DNA from: Nothopassalora personata
Lineage: Eukaryota; Ascomycota; Dothideomycetes; Mycosphaerellales; Mycosphaerellaceae
Reading direction: 5' to 3'
Assembly: GCA_033816765.1 (NCBI GenBank)
Contig: CM066297.1
Location: 2,288,573 to 2,352,572, forward strand
Length of the DNA: 64,000 nt
Positions 54,041 through 63,695 of this stretch are shown here, one piece after another; the stretch's first letter is position 1; each line of letters starts with the position of its first letter. Below the pieces are notes generated by a model. It saw only the letters and a list, made by a program, of their open reading frames with translations, was not told the origin of the DNA and did not search any database. The position numbers and the translations under genes are program-made.

Positions 54041-54572
54041 ATGAAATCGACCACACAACCACTGACTGTCCAAGATTATTTAACTAAAAGCGTGCCGGCA
54101 CAGGCACTCCTCCCTCAAGAACTTCAATACATGATTGTTGACATCGTGTTCTGGCAAAACGTCACACTCACGATCGAGATCGATAAAAAACTATTCCTCG
54201 CCGCCAGGCCTCCAAATCAGCCGAACTACACGCTCGCTGCCACTTCGCAAAACGATATTATTATTACCGGGACACAACCTTCCACGCATACTACTGGTCG
54301 CTCCCCTCGTTTTCAAAAGCCTCCCGCGCGAACATCATACCACTATGACGCGGGTGAACTACCACGATACCTACCCTGCACCTTGCCCTGAGGTGTTGGA
54401 AATCGACATTCAATTCCACTCGGGTGTACTAAGGCGTCTCGGAGGTTTCAGAAGCAAAGATGCTGGGAAGTACCTACATGTGAACGCGGCGTACCATCCA
54501 CAGGGAGGAAAGGTGTATGCGGAAGTATGGCTGCCTGCCTCTGGAAATTTTGGAAGATTTGGAGGCGAATGA
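54041..54572 (+). pseudogene. LPQEL/F-box-like family relic 2
   Basis: ATG 54041 opens MKSTTQPLTVQDYLTKSVPA, ALLPQELQYMIVDIVFW, then FLAARPPNQPNYTLAATSQN. After a frame change, DTTFHAYYWSLPSFSKASRA is followed in another frame by VNYHDTYPAPCPEVLEIDIQ and AGKYLHVNAAYHPQGGKVYA to a stop at 54572. The start motif matches relic 1, so the two are probably members of one family. At least two frameshifts separate the pieces. Confidence 0.55.
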
Positions 54573-55010
54573 TGTTGGCGGCTGAGATCACTACCGAGGC
54601 GAGTTCTGGGGGGTGAAAGTCTATATTGATGCCGCCACACAGACCGATTGGGGGATCTGAGGCGACTATCTGTTGCAACGCAGGATCGGGGGACATGCAG
54701 ACAGAGTAATTGCAGCAAGTTCTGAGAAGTTGAGCATATCCATTGGTTGAGAATTCAAGCATGTTTGAAGGAAATCTCCTCAAGCGCTGAGGACGACGAG
54801 CCTTTGTTACTTTACTGACCTGCTCCCACACTCTCACAAGGCGCTCATCTATCTACCACGTGCGAATCAGCCCCATGAATACCTTAAAGTGAAGACTCCA
54901 TGCACTTCCCCAGGAGCTCCAGAGTATGATCCTCAGGCAGCTTCCCTGGGATGACATAGACCCAATCAGGAGCACCATCGACAACTCCTACAAATCGCCA
55001 TCAGGCCCTC

Positions 55011-55409
55011 CAAATCAACACTGCGATCCGACCCCGCTTCGCACAACGCTACTACCGCGAAGCAGCCTTCGCCAAGTGCCATTTTCACGGTCGCATCTAC
55101 GCAGAATGGATCGCCTCTTCTCACGAGAATACCAAGTCCTCATCAGAAGAGTTCAATTATTACGGCTCTCTTGGATTTCCAGCCAATCCAATCATCCTCC
55201 GCGCCTTTCTCCGTGACCTACTGAGTCATTTGAGGCAGACGGCAGATCTGACATGGGAGGAGTGCAAGAGGTCCTTGTGGATGAAATTGACGCCGTCGAA
55301 GGCGATGGAGGCACATGCCCAAGGACATCGCGTGCTGTGGTTGTCGGCTGGGGGAATAGGGAAGGATAGGAAAGGAAAGGGAGATGCGGAAGGCAGGGTT
55401 CTATGGTAG
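55011..55409 (+). pseudogene. LPQEL/F-box-like family relic 3 (C-terminal part)
   Basis: One frame from 55011 to a TAG at 55407-55409 reads QINTAIRPRFAQRYYREAAF, KCHFHGRIYAEWIASSHENT, EFNYYGSLGFPANPIILRAF and then a degraded tail. RFAQRYYRE...F followed by a W-x-x-S segment is the body style of the same family as relics 1 and 2. Its N-terminal LPQEL part is not found in frame; MILRQLPWDDID at 54926 in another frame may be part of it. Confidence 0.45.
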
Positions 55410-55817
55410 CGGTTGAGAGTGTGCTGCGAGTCATGATCTAGGAGAAGAAGAGGGAGAAGATCATGTGTAGCAGACACGATGCCGTGCCATTGGGTGAAGA
55501 AATATGTACCACTATACAAGAGATATGTGTCTTTGTACAGCCGAGCACATTGTCAAACATTCCCTGCCATGTGATTGAACAAAGATGCGATGCAATGCGC
55601 CGACTCGCTCCAAACGTCCCAACCGATGAACGCTGTGCCTCAGGAAATGTCAAAGTTGTAATGCCGTGAAAGAGATGTTGTCACCCAGACCTCCTCGTCA
55701 GTCTGAGTCGACCAGCTTCAAGCCGCGTGACTTGCTGGTCATGGAAATGTTGCATGTTGTATTCAGGCAAGCTTGGGGCAGACTGAATCGCTTAGAGCGA
55801 GCGCCATGATAGCACTT
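55410..55817. other. Downstream region of the pheromone-like gene
   Basis: About 400 bp with no supported gene; probably the 3' region of the minus-strand precursor gene. Confidence 0.5.
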
Positions 55818-56954
55818 TTACGCCTCGACCCAGCCATCAGCCGCGAGGTCTCGCTTTCCGCAAGCCATGCCTGGGACAGAGCAACGGTAGAGGACGCCGC
55901 CCCTACCAGCGTCGCGTGCCTCGACCTCCTCGTCATCCTCGACCTCTTCGAAGCCATCAGCCTCGAGGTCTCGCTTTCCGCAAGCCATGCCTGGGACAGA
56001 GCAACGGTAAAGGACGCCGCCCCTACCAGCGTCACGCTCCGCGACGAAACCGTCAGCCTCAAGGTCTCGCTTTCCACAGGCCATGCCGGGAACAGAGCAG
56101 CGGTAGAGGACAGCTTTGGCTTTCCTGGCCTCAGCGTCGCGAACCTCGACGAAGCCGTCGGCGGCAAGGTCTCGCTTTCCACAGGCCATACCTGGAACGG
56201 AGCAGCGGTAGAGAACACCCTTGGCCTTTCCTGCCTCAGGGTCGCGAACCTCGACCTGCTCGAAACCGTCGGCGGCAAGGTCTCGCTTTCCACAAGCCAT
56301 ACCGGGAACAGAGCAGCGGTAGAGGACTGCCTTGGCCTTCTTCTTCTTCTTGGCCTCGGGGTCTCTGGTGTCGATGTCCTCGACGTCCTCAATCTCGTCC
56401 GGGTGGTACGCTTCAAAGCCATCGGCCTCGAGGTCCCGCTTGCCACATGCCATGCCCGGAACAGAGCAACGGTAGAGCACAGCCTTGGCCTTCTTCTTCG
56501 CAGCCTCAGCGTCCCGCTTGCCGCATGCCATGCCGGGCACACTGCATCGGTAGAGCTTAGCCTTAGCCTTCTTGGCCTCAGCCTCGGCTTCAGCCTCACG
56601 TTTGCCACATGCCATGCCTGGAACAGAGCAGCGGTAGAGGACAGCCTTGGCCTTCTTCTTCTTGGGGTCTCTGGCCTCGACGGCAGTGTCCACGTCCTCA
56701 ATGACCTCACCGGCGAGGTCCCAGCCATCGGCCTCGAGGTCTCGCTTTCCGCAAGCCATGCCGGGAACAGAGCAGCGGTAGAGGACAGCCTTGGCCTTCT
56801 TGGCCTCAGCCTCAGCCTCGCGTTTGCCGCAGGCCATACCTGGGACAGAGCATCGGTAGAGGACGCCCTTGGCTTTGCCAGCTTCTGGTTCTGGGCGAGC
56901 GGCGGCCAGGGCGACCGTGCCGGCCAGGAGGAGGGTGGAAATGACGATCTTCAT
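55818..56954 (-). CDS. Alpha-factor-like pheromone precursor, ten identical core peptides
   Basis: An intronless 378-residue frame from ATG 56954. A signal peptide (MKIVISTLLLAGTVALAAA) is followed by ten exact copies of LYRCSVPGMACGKR, cores starting (Tyr) near residues 33, 59, 107, 135, 161, 212, 249, 284, 316 and 356. Each copy ends in KR, the Kex2 site. Spacers open with EAEA/DAEA (Ste13-type dipeptides) or with DL(E/A)ADG(F/W). The core fits the C-x-x-x-G-x-x-C pattern of filamentous-ascomycete alpha pheromones, which are secreted to the opposite mating type and sensed by Ste2-type receptors. It differs from the better-known peptides in having Tyr-Arg in place of Trp before the first Cys and a Gly between the last Cys and KR. 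Lys-rich text precedes most cores. The alternative is a Kex2-processed RiPP precursor, but no tailoring enzyme is nearby. Confidence 0.8.
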   Translation of the reverse strand: MKIVISTLLLAGTVALAAARPEPEAGKAKGVLYRCSVPGMACGKREAEAEAKKAKAVLYRCSVPGMACGKRDLEADGWDLAGEVIEDVDTAVEARDPKKKKAKAVLYRCSVPGMACGKREAEAEAEAKKAKAKLYRCSVPGMACGKRDAEAAKKKAKAVLYRCSVPGMACGKRDLEADGFEAYHPDEIEDVEDIDTRDPEAKKKKKAKAVLYRCSVPGMACGKRDLAADGFEQVEVRDPEAGKAKGVLYRCSVPGMACGKRDLAADGFVEVRDAEARKAKAVLYRCSVPGMACGKRDLEADGFVAERDAGRGGVLYRCSVPGMACGKRDLEADGFEEVEDDEEVEARDAGRGGVLYRCSVPGMACGKRDLAADGWVEA

Positions 56955-58362
56955 GTTGTTTTTGGTTGTCTCTCAGATGTGAGAGAGATAAGTTGGTAGT
57001 TGTGTAGAGAGTGACAGAAATGTCGTCGTAGTCTTATGGCTTAGACCAGACGTGTTGGTGTATGAATGAGTATAAAAGAATGACTCGTGGGTGAGGAAGA
57101 AGAGTATACGAAAACGGCCATCAGCATCGCGATATATAGGCCTCGTTACCACTTCAATAGTCTTTAGTGATGCCCGATGAGTGTCTCAATAGTCTTCTGA
57201 ATAAAGGGAAATCGACATGGACGAGTGGCAATAAGCCTCGTGGCCGAGCATCTGGAGGTCAATAGGCTGCTCCGAGAGCTCAATAAGGATAGTCTTTTGT
57301 AGCGCCACGGGAAGTCGACAATGAAACAGTAAGAGAGTCTGTGTGCAGTGCTGACCATACAGGTGGGTCATTGGTAGGATCGTGAGCGTGGAGACGAAGA
57401 AGAGCTACGAAAGCAGTCCAGTGTTGACACGGGCTATGAGTTCGAGGCTTTGTAATCGTTCAGCAATCACATGTCAGACCCACGACATGTCAGGTCACAG
57501 CGAACGAAGCATATCTGGACAGCAATATGTGCTCTTCCGGTGCTCTCTGTCTCGCTCCTGGTTGATCCAGGTGAATCGGAAACAGTCGTGGTACATTTGA
57601 ATATGCGGAAGTAGCACAAGCATCTCGAGTCAACCCATGTGGTGGCGCTGGATCTCGACTTCGAGCGGTAGATGAGCAGTCCCAATTTGGTGCTCAATAG
57701 ACATGAAGTTATTGAGCACCACTTCGGGCTAGCGTCAGAGACCTTTGACAGACATTTCCCACGCTACAGCTGCCGCTTTCACGTGGCAGCCACCAAAGCT
57801 CGATATGCTCCAGTCGTAGATGAAGCCGGTGCCACTTGTCTTCAATTGTTGATATCCGTTGTCTGAAGGTGACGCGGTGCGATTGTCTCCCGGATCGGCG
57901 TGGTCGTGCTTTCTTCCCTCGGCGACAGAGCCAATATAGTCTCTTCTCACAGGCTGAGCATCCGCTGGGGAGGTGAGACGTCCTTGCCGGCAATAGCGTT
58001 GCAGTGATGACGCGAGAAAACGCGTACAGTATTTTGGTACGCGGTGATAAGCCACCCATGGAGATGGCCGCGGCACGATGCTGCCACTGAGTACTGTCTT
58101 GTGTAATCATCATACAAAGCGCTCTGGCGACTGATTCACAAGACGGGCCGTGAACAGGAGACAGCATGGAGAAAATGTGATGGCGATATGTTCGTGGTAA
58201 ACCAACCATGAAGGGTGCAGTCGGACGCGGCAAGCGATGTCGGTAGAGCGATAAGTGGCTCAGCGCCGGCTAGAACTAGCGTCATCCCTGCAAACCTTCG
58301 CGCATTCCTGCAGAGCTCTACATGAACATTGAGACAACATTATATCTCTTCACCACGCCAAC
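56955..58362. other. Non-coding stretch between the pheromone-like gene and IDH1
   Basis: About 1.4 kb without a credible gene. The first part is the divergent upstream region of the pheromone-like gene. The phrase CAATAGTCTT recurs near 57157 and 57188. Confidence 0.5.
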
Positions 58363-59696
58363 ATGTTCTCAAGGCGGGCCGTCCAGGTGTGTGAAGCTTG
58401 TATCATCTCGCGGCTGACACGCTCTAACCCTGACGGCGACACAGGCCCTTCGCAGCAATGCCTTCTATGCCGCACAGCCGTCGATCGCGGCGCGCAGTAC
58501 GTAGCCACCCAGAACACCTCCGCCGACAACCGCCAGGAACAACAGATACTGACGACAATGCACAGCATACGCGACGACCGTAAACTCGGACATCTTCAAG
58601 CCCACCAAGTTCGGCGGCAAGTACACAGTCACCTTGATCCCAGGTACGCCAACACAAAAGCAAGATCGGCATGTGATGAGAGGAGCAACAAGCTAAGAAG
58701 GCACAATCAGGTGACGGTATTGGTGCCGAAGTCTCAGAGTCGGTCAAGACCATCTTCAAGGCAGACAATGTGCCCGTGGAGTGGGAGCAGGTCGATGTCT
58801 CTGGAATGGAGGAAGGTGACAAGCACTCCGAGGAGCTCTTCCGCGAATCGCTGGCCTCCCTCAAGCGCAACAAGCTCGGTCTGAAGGGTATCTTGCATAC
58901 ACCAGTGACACGATCCGGCCACCAGTCCTTCAACGTTGCTCTGCGTCAGGAACTCGACATCTACGCCTCGATTGTGCTCATCAAGAACATCCCTGGCTAC
59001 GAAACCCGTCACAAGAACGTCGACCTCTGCATCATCCGTGAGAACACCGAGGGTGAGTACTCCGGCCTCGAACACCAATCCGTCAGCGGCGTCGTCGAGT
59101 CCCTCAAGATCATCACGCGCGCCAAGTCCGAGCGCATCGCCAAGTTCGCTTTCTCCTTCGCCCTTGCCAACAACCGCCGCAAGGTCACCTGCATCCACAA
59201 GGCAAATATCATGAAGCTGGCCGATGGTCTGTTCCGCAACACCGTCCGCAAGGTCGGTGAGGAGTACCCAACCATCGAGACCAACGACATGATCGTCGAC
59301 AATGCATCCATGCAGTGTGTCTCCCGCCCACAGCAATTCGACGTGATGGTCATGCCCAACCTCTACGGAGGCATCCTCTCCAACATCGGTGCCGGTCTGG
59401 TCGGTGGCCCAGGAATTGTCCCAGGTTGTAACATGGGTCGCGAAGTGGCCGTTTTCGAGCCAGGATGCCGTCACGTCGGTCTTGATATCAAGGGCAAGGA
59501 CCAGGCTAATCCAACTGCAATGATCCTCTCTGGCAGCATGATGTTGAGACACCTTGGACTGGACGACCATGCGAACAGGATCAGCAAGGCTGTTTATGAT
59601 GTGATTGCCGAGGGCAAGACGAGGACCAGGGATATGGGTGGCAACTCCACTACACATGAGTTTACGAGGGCTGTGCTGGATCACATGGAGGCTTGA
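58363..59696 (+). CDS. IDH1: NAD-dependent isocitrate dehydrogenase, subunit 1, mitochondrial
   Basis: Regulatory subunit of the TCA-cycle enzyme that oxidises isocitrate to 2-oxoglutarate. Exons are 58363-58386, 58445-58496, 58566-58643 and 58711-59696 (379 residues). Introns are 58, 69 and 67 bp, all GT-AG. The spliced N-terminus (MFSRRAVQALRSNAFYAAQ) is a mitochondrial presequence, followed by TVTLIPGDGIGAEVSESV. Family marks are LRQELDIYASIVLIKNIPGY, DLCIIRENTEGEYSGLEHQS, IHKANIMKLADGLFRN, DNASMQCVSRPQQFDVMVMP and GGNSTTHEFTRAVL. Subunit 1 rather than 2 is assigned from the IPGYETRHKNVD text and overall similarity. The gene lies upstream of CYT1 on the same strand, 1.6 kb apart. Confidence 0.95.
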
Positions 59697-59959
59697 GGAT
59701 AGAATAGACGAGGTGAAGAGAGCATTGCGTTACGCAGCAACATTGTAGTATGGCGTCAGTAGCGTGCTCCTTTTTGATGTGTATAGTACTCTGTGTAGAT
59801 GTGTACATTGGTTGAGCGATCATCCTCCGAGCAGCTCACCAATCGTCAGGTGTCTCCTTTTCACGGTCGTAAGAAGAAAACCCCATTCTCGAAGTCTGGA
59901 GAAGGCGAATCGCCTTGCCGTGCTGCAGCACCTCTGGCGCGTCAACGAAGGCCACTCTA

Positions 59960-60588
59960 TCACAGGCCTACGGAGATCCATTTGAATGCAGGCATCTGCT
60001 CTGAACCAGAAACGAACAAGCGCACCCCAGAGCCCTCTGGCATGTGTCTGAAAATCTTTTCGATCGCTATCACGTCTTGCATCTTGCGTTTTGGGTAGTC
60101 CGAGGATCCGAAGCGGAGATCAGCGCAGACGTGCTGCTCCAGGTGGAGATGTGGCGGAAGTCGTTTAAGCACTTCGGTTTTCGTGCTGAGGTCTTTAATG
60201 TGCCACCAATCTGTAAATTGGCAGATGATCCGGGCTCGTTGGTGCAGTGCACCCTGGCGGCGTACTGTAGATTCTTTTGCTGCACTCGTGGGTATACTAG
60301 TATATCGACCAAGAAATGAGTTTTTCGAAGTTTGTATGCGCGGGCTTTGGGTTCTTGATTGGTTCGGTGGCAGAGGAGTTTGGGGCTGGTTGGGACGGTA
60401 TTGGTTGGGGTGAAGCGGAAGTGGTCGCTGGGTATCGTGGCGGCGGCCCTCTAGACAGAGGTCGTAGATCATATCTTTCTAATTTCAGCAGGACGTCGGA
60501 AGAAGTCGAAGGTCGCTTCCTTGAAGGTTGCATCCACCTCTGCGATCATGGTGCTGACATCGTTTGGGAGCTCGTTTCGTTCTTGCAT
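59960..60588 (-). pseudogene. LPAEIRxMIYD-type family gene with a frameshift
   Basis: From ATG 60588 the minus strand reads MQERNELPNDVSTMIAEVDA and TFDFFRRPAEIRK, then needs a one-base shift to continue MIYDLCLEGRRHDTQRPLPL. That frame stays open to 59960 (ICQFTDWWHIKDLSTKTEVL, KMQDVIAIEKIFRHMPEG, GVRLFVSGSEQMPAFKWIS). FFxxPAEIRKMIYDLCLE is the opening motif of common orphan families in Dothideomycetes. A single frameshift could be a sequencing error, so the gene may be intact in the organism. Confidence 0.5.
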
Positions 60589-61321
60589 CAAGGCGACTGT
60601 GCGCCGATACAGCGTCAGTGCTTGTAGTGATGATCGGGTTCTGTGGCAGCCATGGGTTACACGAAGCGCTCGCTGGATGCGCGGTTTGGTGGCGCGAAGA
60701 GCCCTTTCAGGCAGCCGTCACATGCTGCAAGATGGGAAGGAGCCACTACTTGCACGACTACTTTAACTTCCAAGGTTCATTCACTTCAAGCCTAGGTTCC
60801 GGTCGGTTGATCTCCATTAGCCGTTATGTCTTCGAAGAGCTCTCACTGATTTGCCTCGTGTTCCATCGCTGTCCTCAGGCCAGTATACTCGTGGTTCATC
60901 ACCGCCATCTTGCATATTCACCTCTTCCAACAGAATTTTGGACTTCTGACATCCACGAAGCACGGCTACGGCCAAACAAAACTCTTTGTACGTGGTGAGA
61001 TGGTTTGAGATGCAACGCTCCTTTCCATTCGACGTCTTGAAGCACCGTAAGGTACCTATAAGCATGTATATTGATGAGCTCGGAAATAATGATTCATGGA
61101 TGCAGGCCAGCTGCAAGAGCAGATTCGGGAAGGTACATCCGGCTTTCTCCGTACCAATCACATAGCCTCTTAGTCAGAACTTCGAAGTTCTTGCTGGAGC
61201 GACACGCCTCAAGCTCCTGGCACGACGACGACGACGACCACGACCACCCCATCCACAGCACTCCGCTCCACCTTCACCATCGTGTGGACCTTCTCAAGTG
61301 CTGAGGCCACTACCAGTCATT
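60589..61321. other. CYT1 upstream region
   Basis: About 730 bp upstream of CYT1, with no supported gene. It contains a CCAAT box at 61154-61158. Confidence 0.5.
61154..61158 (+). promoter_or_regulatory. CCAAT box upstream of CYT1
   Basis: CCAATCA lies about 165 bp before the CYT1 start. The fungal HAP/CCAAT-binding complex controls respiratory genes including CYT1 in yeast. Use of this site is inferred from position only. Confidence 0.35.
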
Positions 61322-62569
61322 ATGCTGAGCCGGACAGCAACCAAGGCCTCGCGCGCGTTCGGCGCCGCGAAGGGCGCTGCCCATAACACCGCAAAGGTAT
61401 GCCCGTCTCAGACCACACCCCAGCGAACCTCTCGAGCAGGACGGCACCAAGAATTCATGGATATCAAGATACGTTGAGAACATATGATACATTTCAGGAC
61501 TGACTGAGCACTTATCGCAGCGCAATGCCTCCTCGCAAAGCTCTTCCGAATCGACCGCATCATGGGGAAACACCGCCCTCCTCACATCCTCCACCGCCGC
61601 CGCAGCTGCATCGGTAGCATTTTACTGGTATCAGTTCGGTCGCCCGGCACATGCCATGAGTCCAGCTGAAGAAGGGTGAGTGGGAAAGATGAGCCCAGGG
61701 CAATAGCCTAGCAGGACGAGGCAGTAGAGAAGGAACTGATGGCATTGGCATAGTCTCCACGCTACACAATACCCCTGGGAGCACGAAAAGTACACCAAGA
61801 CTTTCGATCACGGCGCACTCCGTCGAGGTTTCCAGGTGTATCGAGAAGTTTGCGCTTCATGCCACTCTCTTAGCCGTATCCCATATCGATCACTTGTCGG
61901 CAACATCATGACTGTCGATGAGGCCAAGGTCCTCGCCGAAGAGAACGAATACGACACCGAGCCAAACGACGAGGGTGAGATCGAGAAGCGACCAGGAAAG
62001 CTGTCCGATTATATCCCAAACCCGTACAAGAACGATGAGGCCGCCCGCGCTGCAAACAATGGTGCGCTGCCACCGGACCTCAGCTTGATTGTCAAGGGCC
62101 GTCACGGTGGCTGCAACTATATCTTCTCCCTTCTTACTGGATACCCCGAAGAGCCACCGGCCGGCGCTGTTGTGCAGGAGGGTTTGAACTTTAACCCATA
62201 CTTCCCCGGTACTGGTATCGCTATGGCTCGTGTACTTTATGATGGTCTTGTTGAGTACGAAGACAAGACTCCAGCCACGACCTCGCAGATGGCCAAGGAT
62301 GTTGTAGAGTTCTTGAACTGGGCTGCTGAGCCAGAGATGGACGAGCGCAAGAAGATGGGCTGGAAGGTTATGGTTATCGGCACTACACTTTTCGCCATCT
62401 CCGTCTGGGTCAAGAGGTACGCAGAGACAATGCGAGGGAATAGTATTTTGGAGGAAATGCTGACCATTGCGACAGATACAAGTGGTCCACAATCAAGACC
62501 CGTAAGCTAGCGTACCAGCCACCAGCGCCGCAGCAGCCAAAGCAACCTGGCGGTATTTTCCGAAGATAG
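61322..62569 (+). CDS. CYT1: Cytochrome c1, respiratory complex III
   Basis: Heme-carrying subunit of the bc1 complex that passes electrons from the Rieske protein to cytochrome c. Exons are 61322-61396, 61521-61675, 61754-62416 and 62476-62569 (328 residues). A bipartite presequence (MLSRTATKASRAFGAAKGAA, then LLTSSTAAAAASVAFYW) targets the intermembrane space. Mature features are QYPWEHEKYTKTFDHGALRR, the heme site CASCH (Cys 110 and 113, His 114), LPPDLSLIVKGRHGGCNYIF, IAMARVLYDG with the axial Met, and the membrane anchor MGWKVMVIGTTLFAISVWVK. The last intron (62417-62475) must be removed to give YKWSTIKTRKLAYQPP and a Pro/Gln-rich end. It is convergent with the DUF4336 gene. Confidence 0.96.
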
Positions 62570-62778
62570 TCGACGATACCAGATAGAAGGCATCAGGGAT
62601 CGGAGAGTTTGACATTGCCATGTACAGGTGGTTTTTAGCGTGCTTTCTTCCAGACGTGTAACAAGAGCTCTCCATCATCGACATAAAAATACACACACAA
62701 TTCCGCACGCTTGTTGACATCTAATATCAAAACCTGTGCTACATCGCTAACAAGACTAGCAGTCTCCCACATTGACAT

Positions 62779-63695
62779 CTACAGCAAAAACACCCACCTC
62801 ATCGCGCCCATAAACGGCTCCTTCACCTTCCACAGCAGAGCCCTTCCTCGATCCGGAGGTCCTTCGAAAAACCATTTATACACCGACATCCACGCTTGCT
62901 CACACCTCTCTTCGAAGACATCGCCATGGCACGGTGTTATCCTCGCGATTTCCCACTCCGCTACGCGCTTCGCATCACGCCTCATCGGCTTGTAATCTAC
63001 ACTCGCAATGTAGTAAATCAACCGCCGAAACCAGATGGACCACGGTGTTGCTTGCGATGCGAATGCAGCGGAGAAGGGGCCCATGTGGCTGCTTGATGGT
63101 GCGTACTGCTGCGAGGGATGTTAGAACCATGGTCCTACCACTTTTCGCTGAAATGGAAAGGGGTTAGGTAGGAGGTACATACTTCAGTACAAGGTAAATT
63201 CATCATCAGATCTGATTGGATTAGAGTGTGGGTGGGTTTGTGGTACCAGGCTGTGGCGTGGGTTATGAAGCCGGTGAAGAGAACGGTCTCTATGTCATCA
63301 GCAAAGCTGAATGCGTCTTCGGGCTTCAACGTCTGAGTTTCGGCGCCGTAGATGAAGTCCCAGCGGATGTCTTTGCGCTTTGAGGCGAGGCCGGGGACGC
63401 CGATGGATTTGGCGTTTGGCCAGCGTTGGAGGTAGGGGAGGATATAGAGGTGGTGGCCTAGGTCGCCGGCTATGTAATGCACGCCACCGAGCGATGTGAG
63501 CTTCTCTTCGATCTGCTTGTCGAGTTGGATCGGGTTGAGTAGGAGGACCTTGCCACTGCTGAGACGGATTGCTGTGGCGCGGTTGCCGACTGCGCAGAAT
63601 TTCCTGTAGCCGAAGGGAGCGAAGCGGTAGAAGGGGGTTGTGAAGGTTGTTATGTAGTCATCCAGATCGCGGATGATTACGCCTAGTTCTGTCAT
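62779..63695 (-). CDS. DUF4336 family protein (metallo-beta-lactamase-like fold)
   Basis: Exons on the minus strand are 63695-63183 and 63108-62779 (280 residues). The intron, 63182-63109, starts GTATGT. The acceptor at CGCAG|CAGTAC restores the family text NLPCTEQY. The protein opens ELGVIIRDLDDYITTFTTPF and RFAPFGYRKFCAVGNRATAI, then VHYIAGDLGHHLYILPYLQR, GVPGLASKRKDIRWDF, THTLIQSDLMMNLP, and late ARITPCHGDVFEE. The His/Asp pattern (GDLGHH, HGDV) matches degenerate metal-binding sites of the MBL-like fold. DUF4336 has no established reaction, and enzymatic activity is unproven. Confidence 0.88.

Noticed and set aside
55773..56999. A 408-residue plus-strand frame and other long frames over 55.7-57.0 kb
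   Set aside because: Mirror of the pheromone-like gene: its repeats are antisense to the minus-strand cores and it has no signal or family features. The minus-strand reading shows a signal peptide, Kex2 sites and a constant peptide.
57709..58233. A 174-residue minus-strand frame upstream of IDH1
   Set aside because: Begins at a non-ATG codon, Arg/Ser/Cys-biased, and overlaps another open frame; it looks random.
62417..62508. Cytochrome c1 ending in the unspliced frame after VKRY (stop at 62510)
   Set aside because: A GTACGC donor and GACAG acceptor restore the conserved YKWSTIKTRK tail; the unspliced tail has no family similarity.
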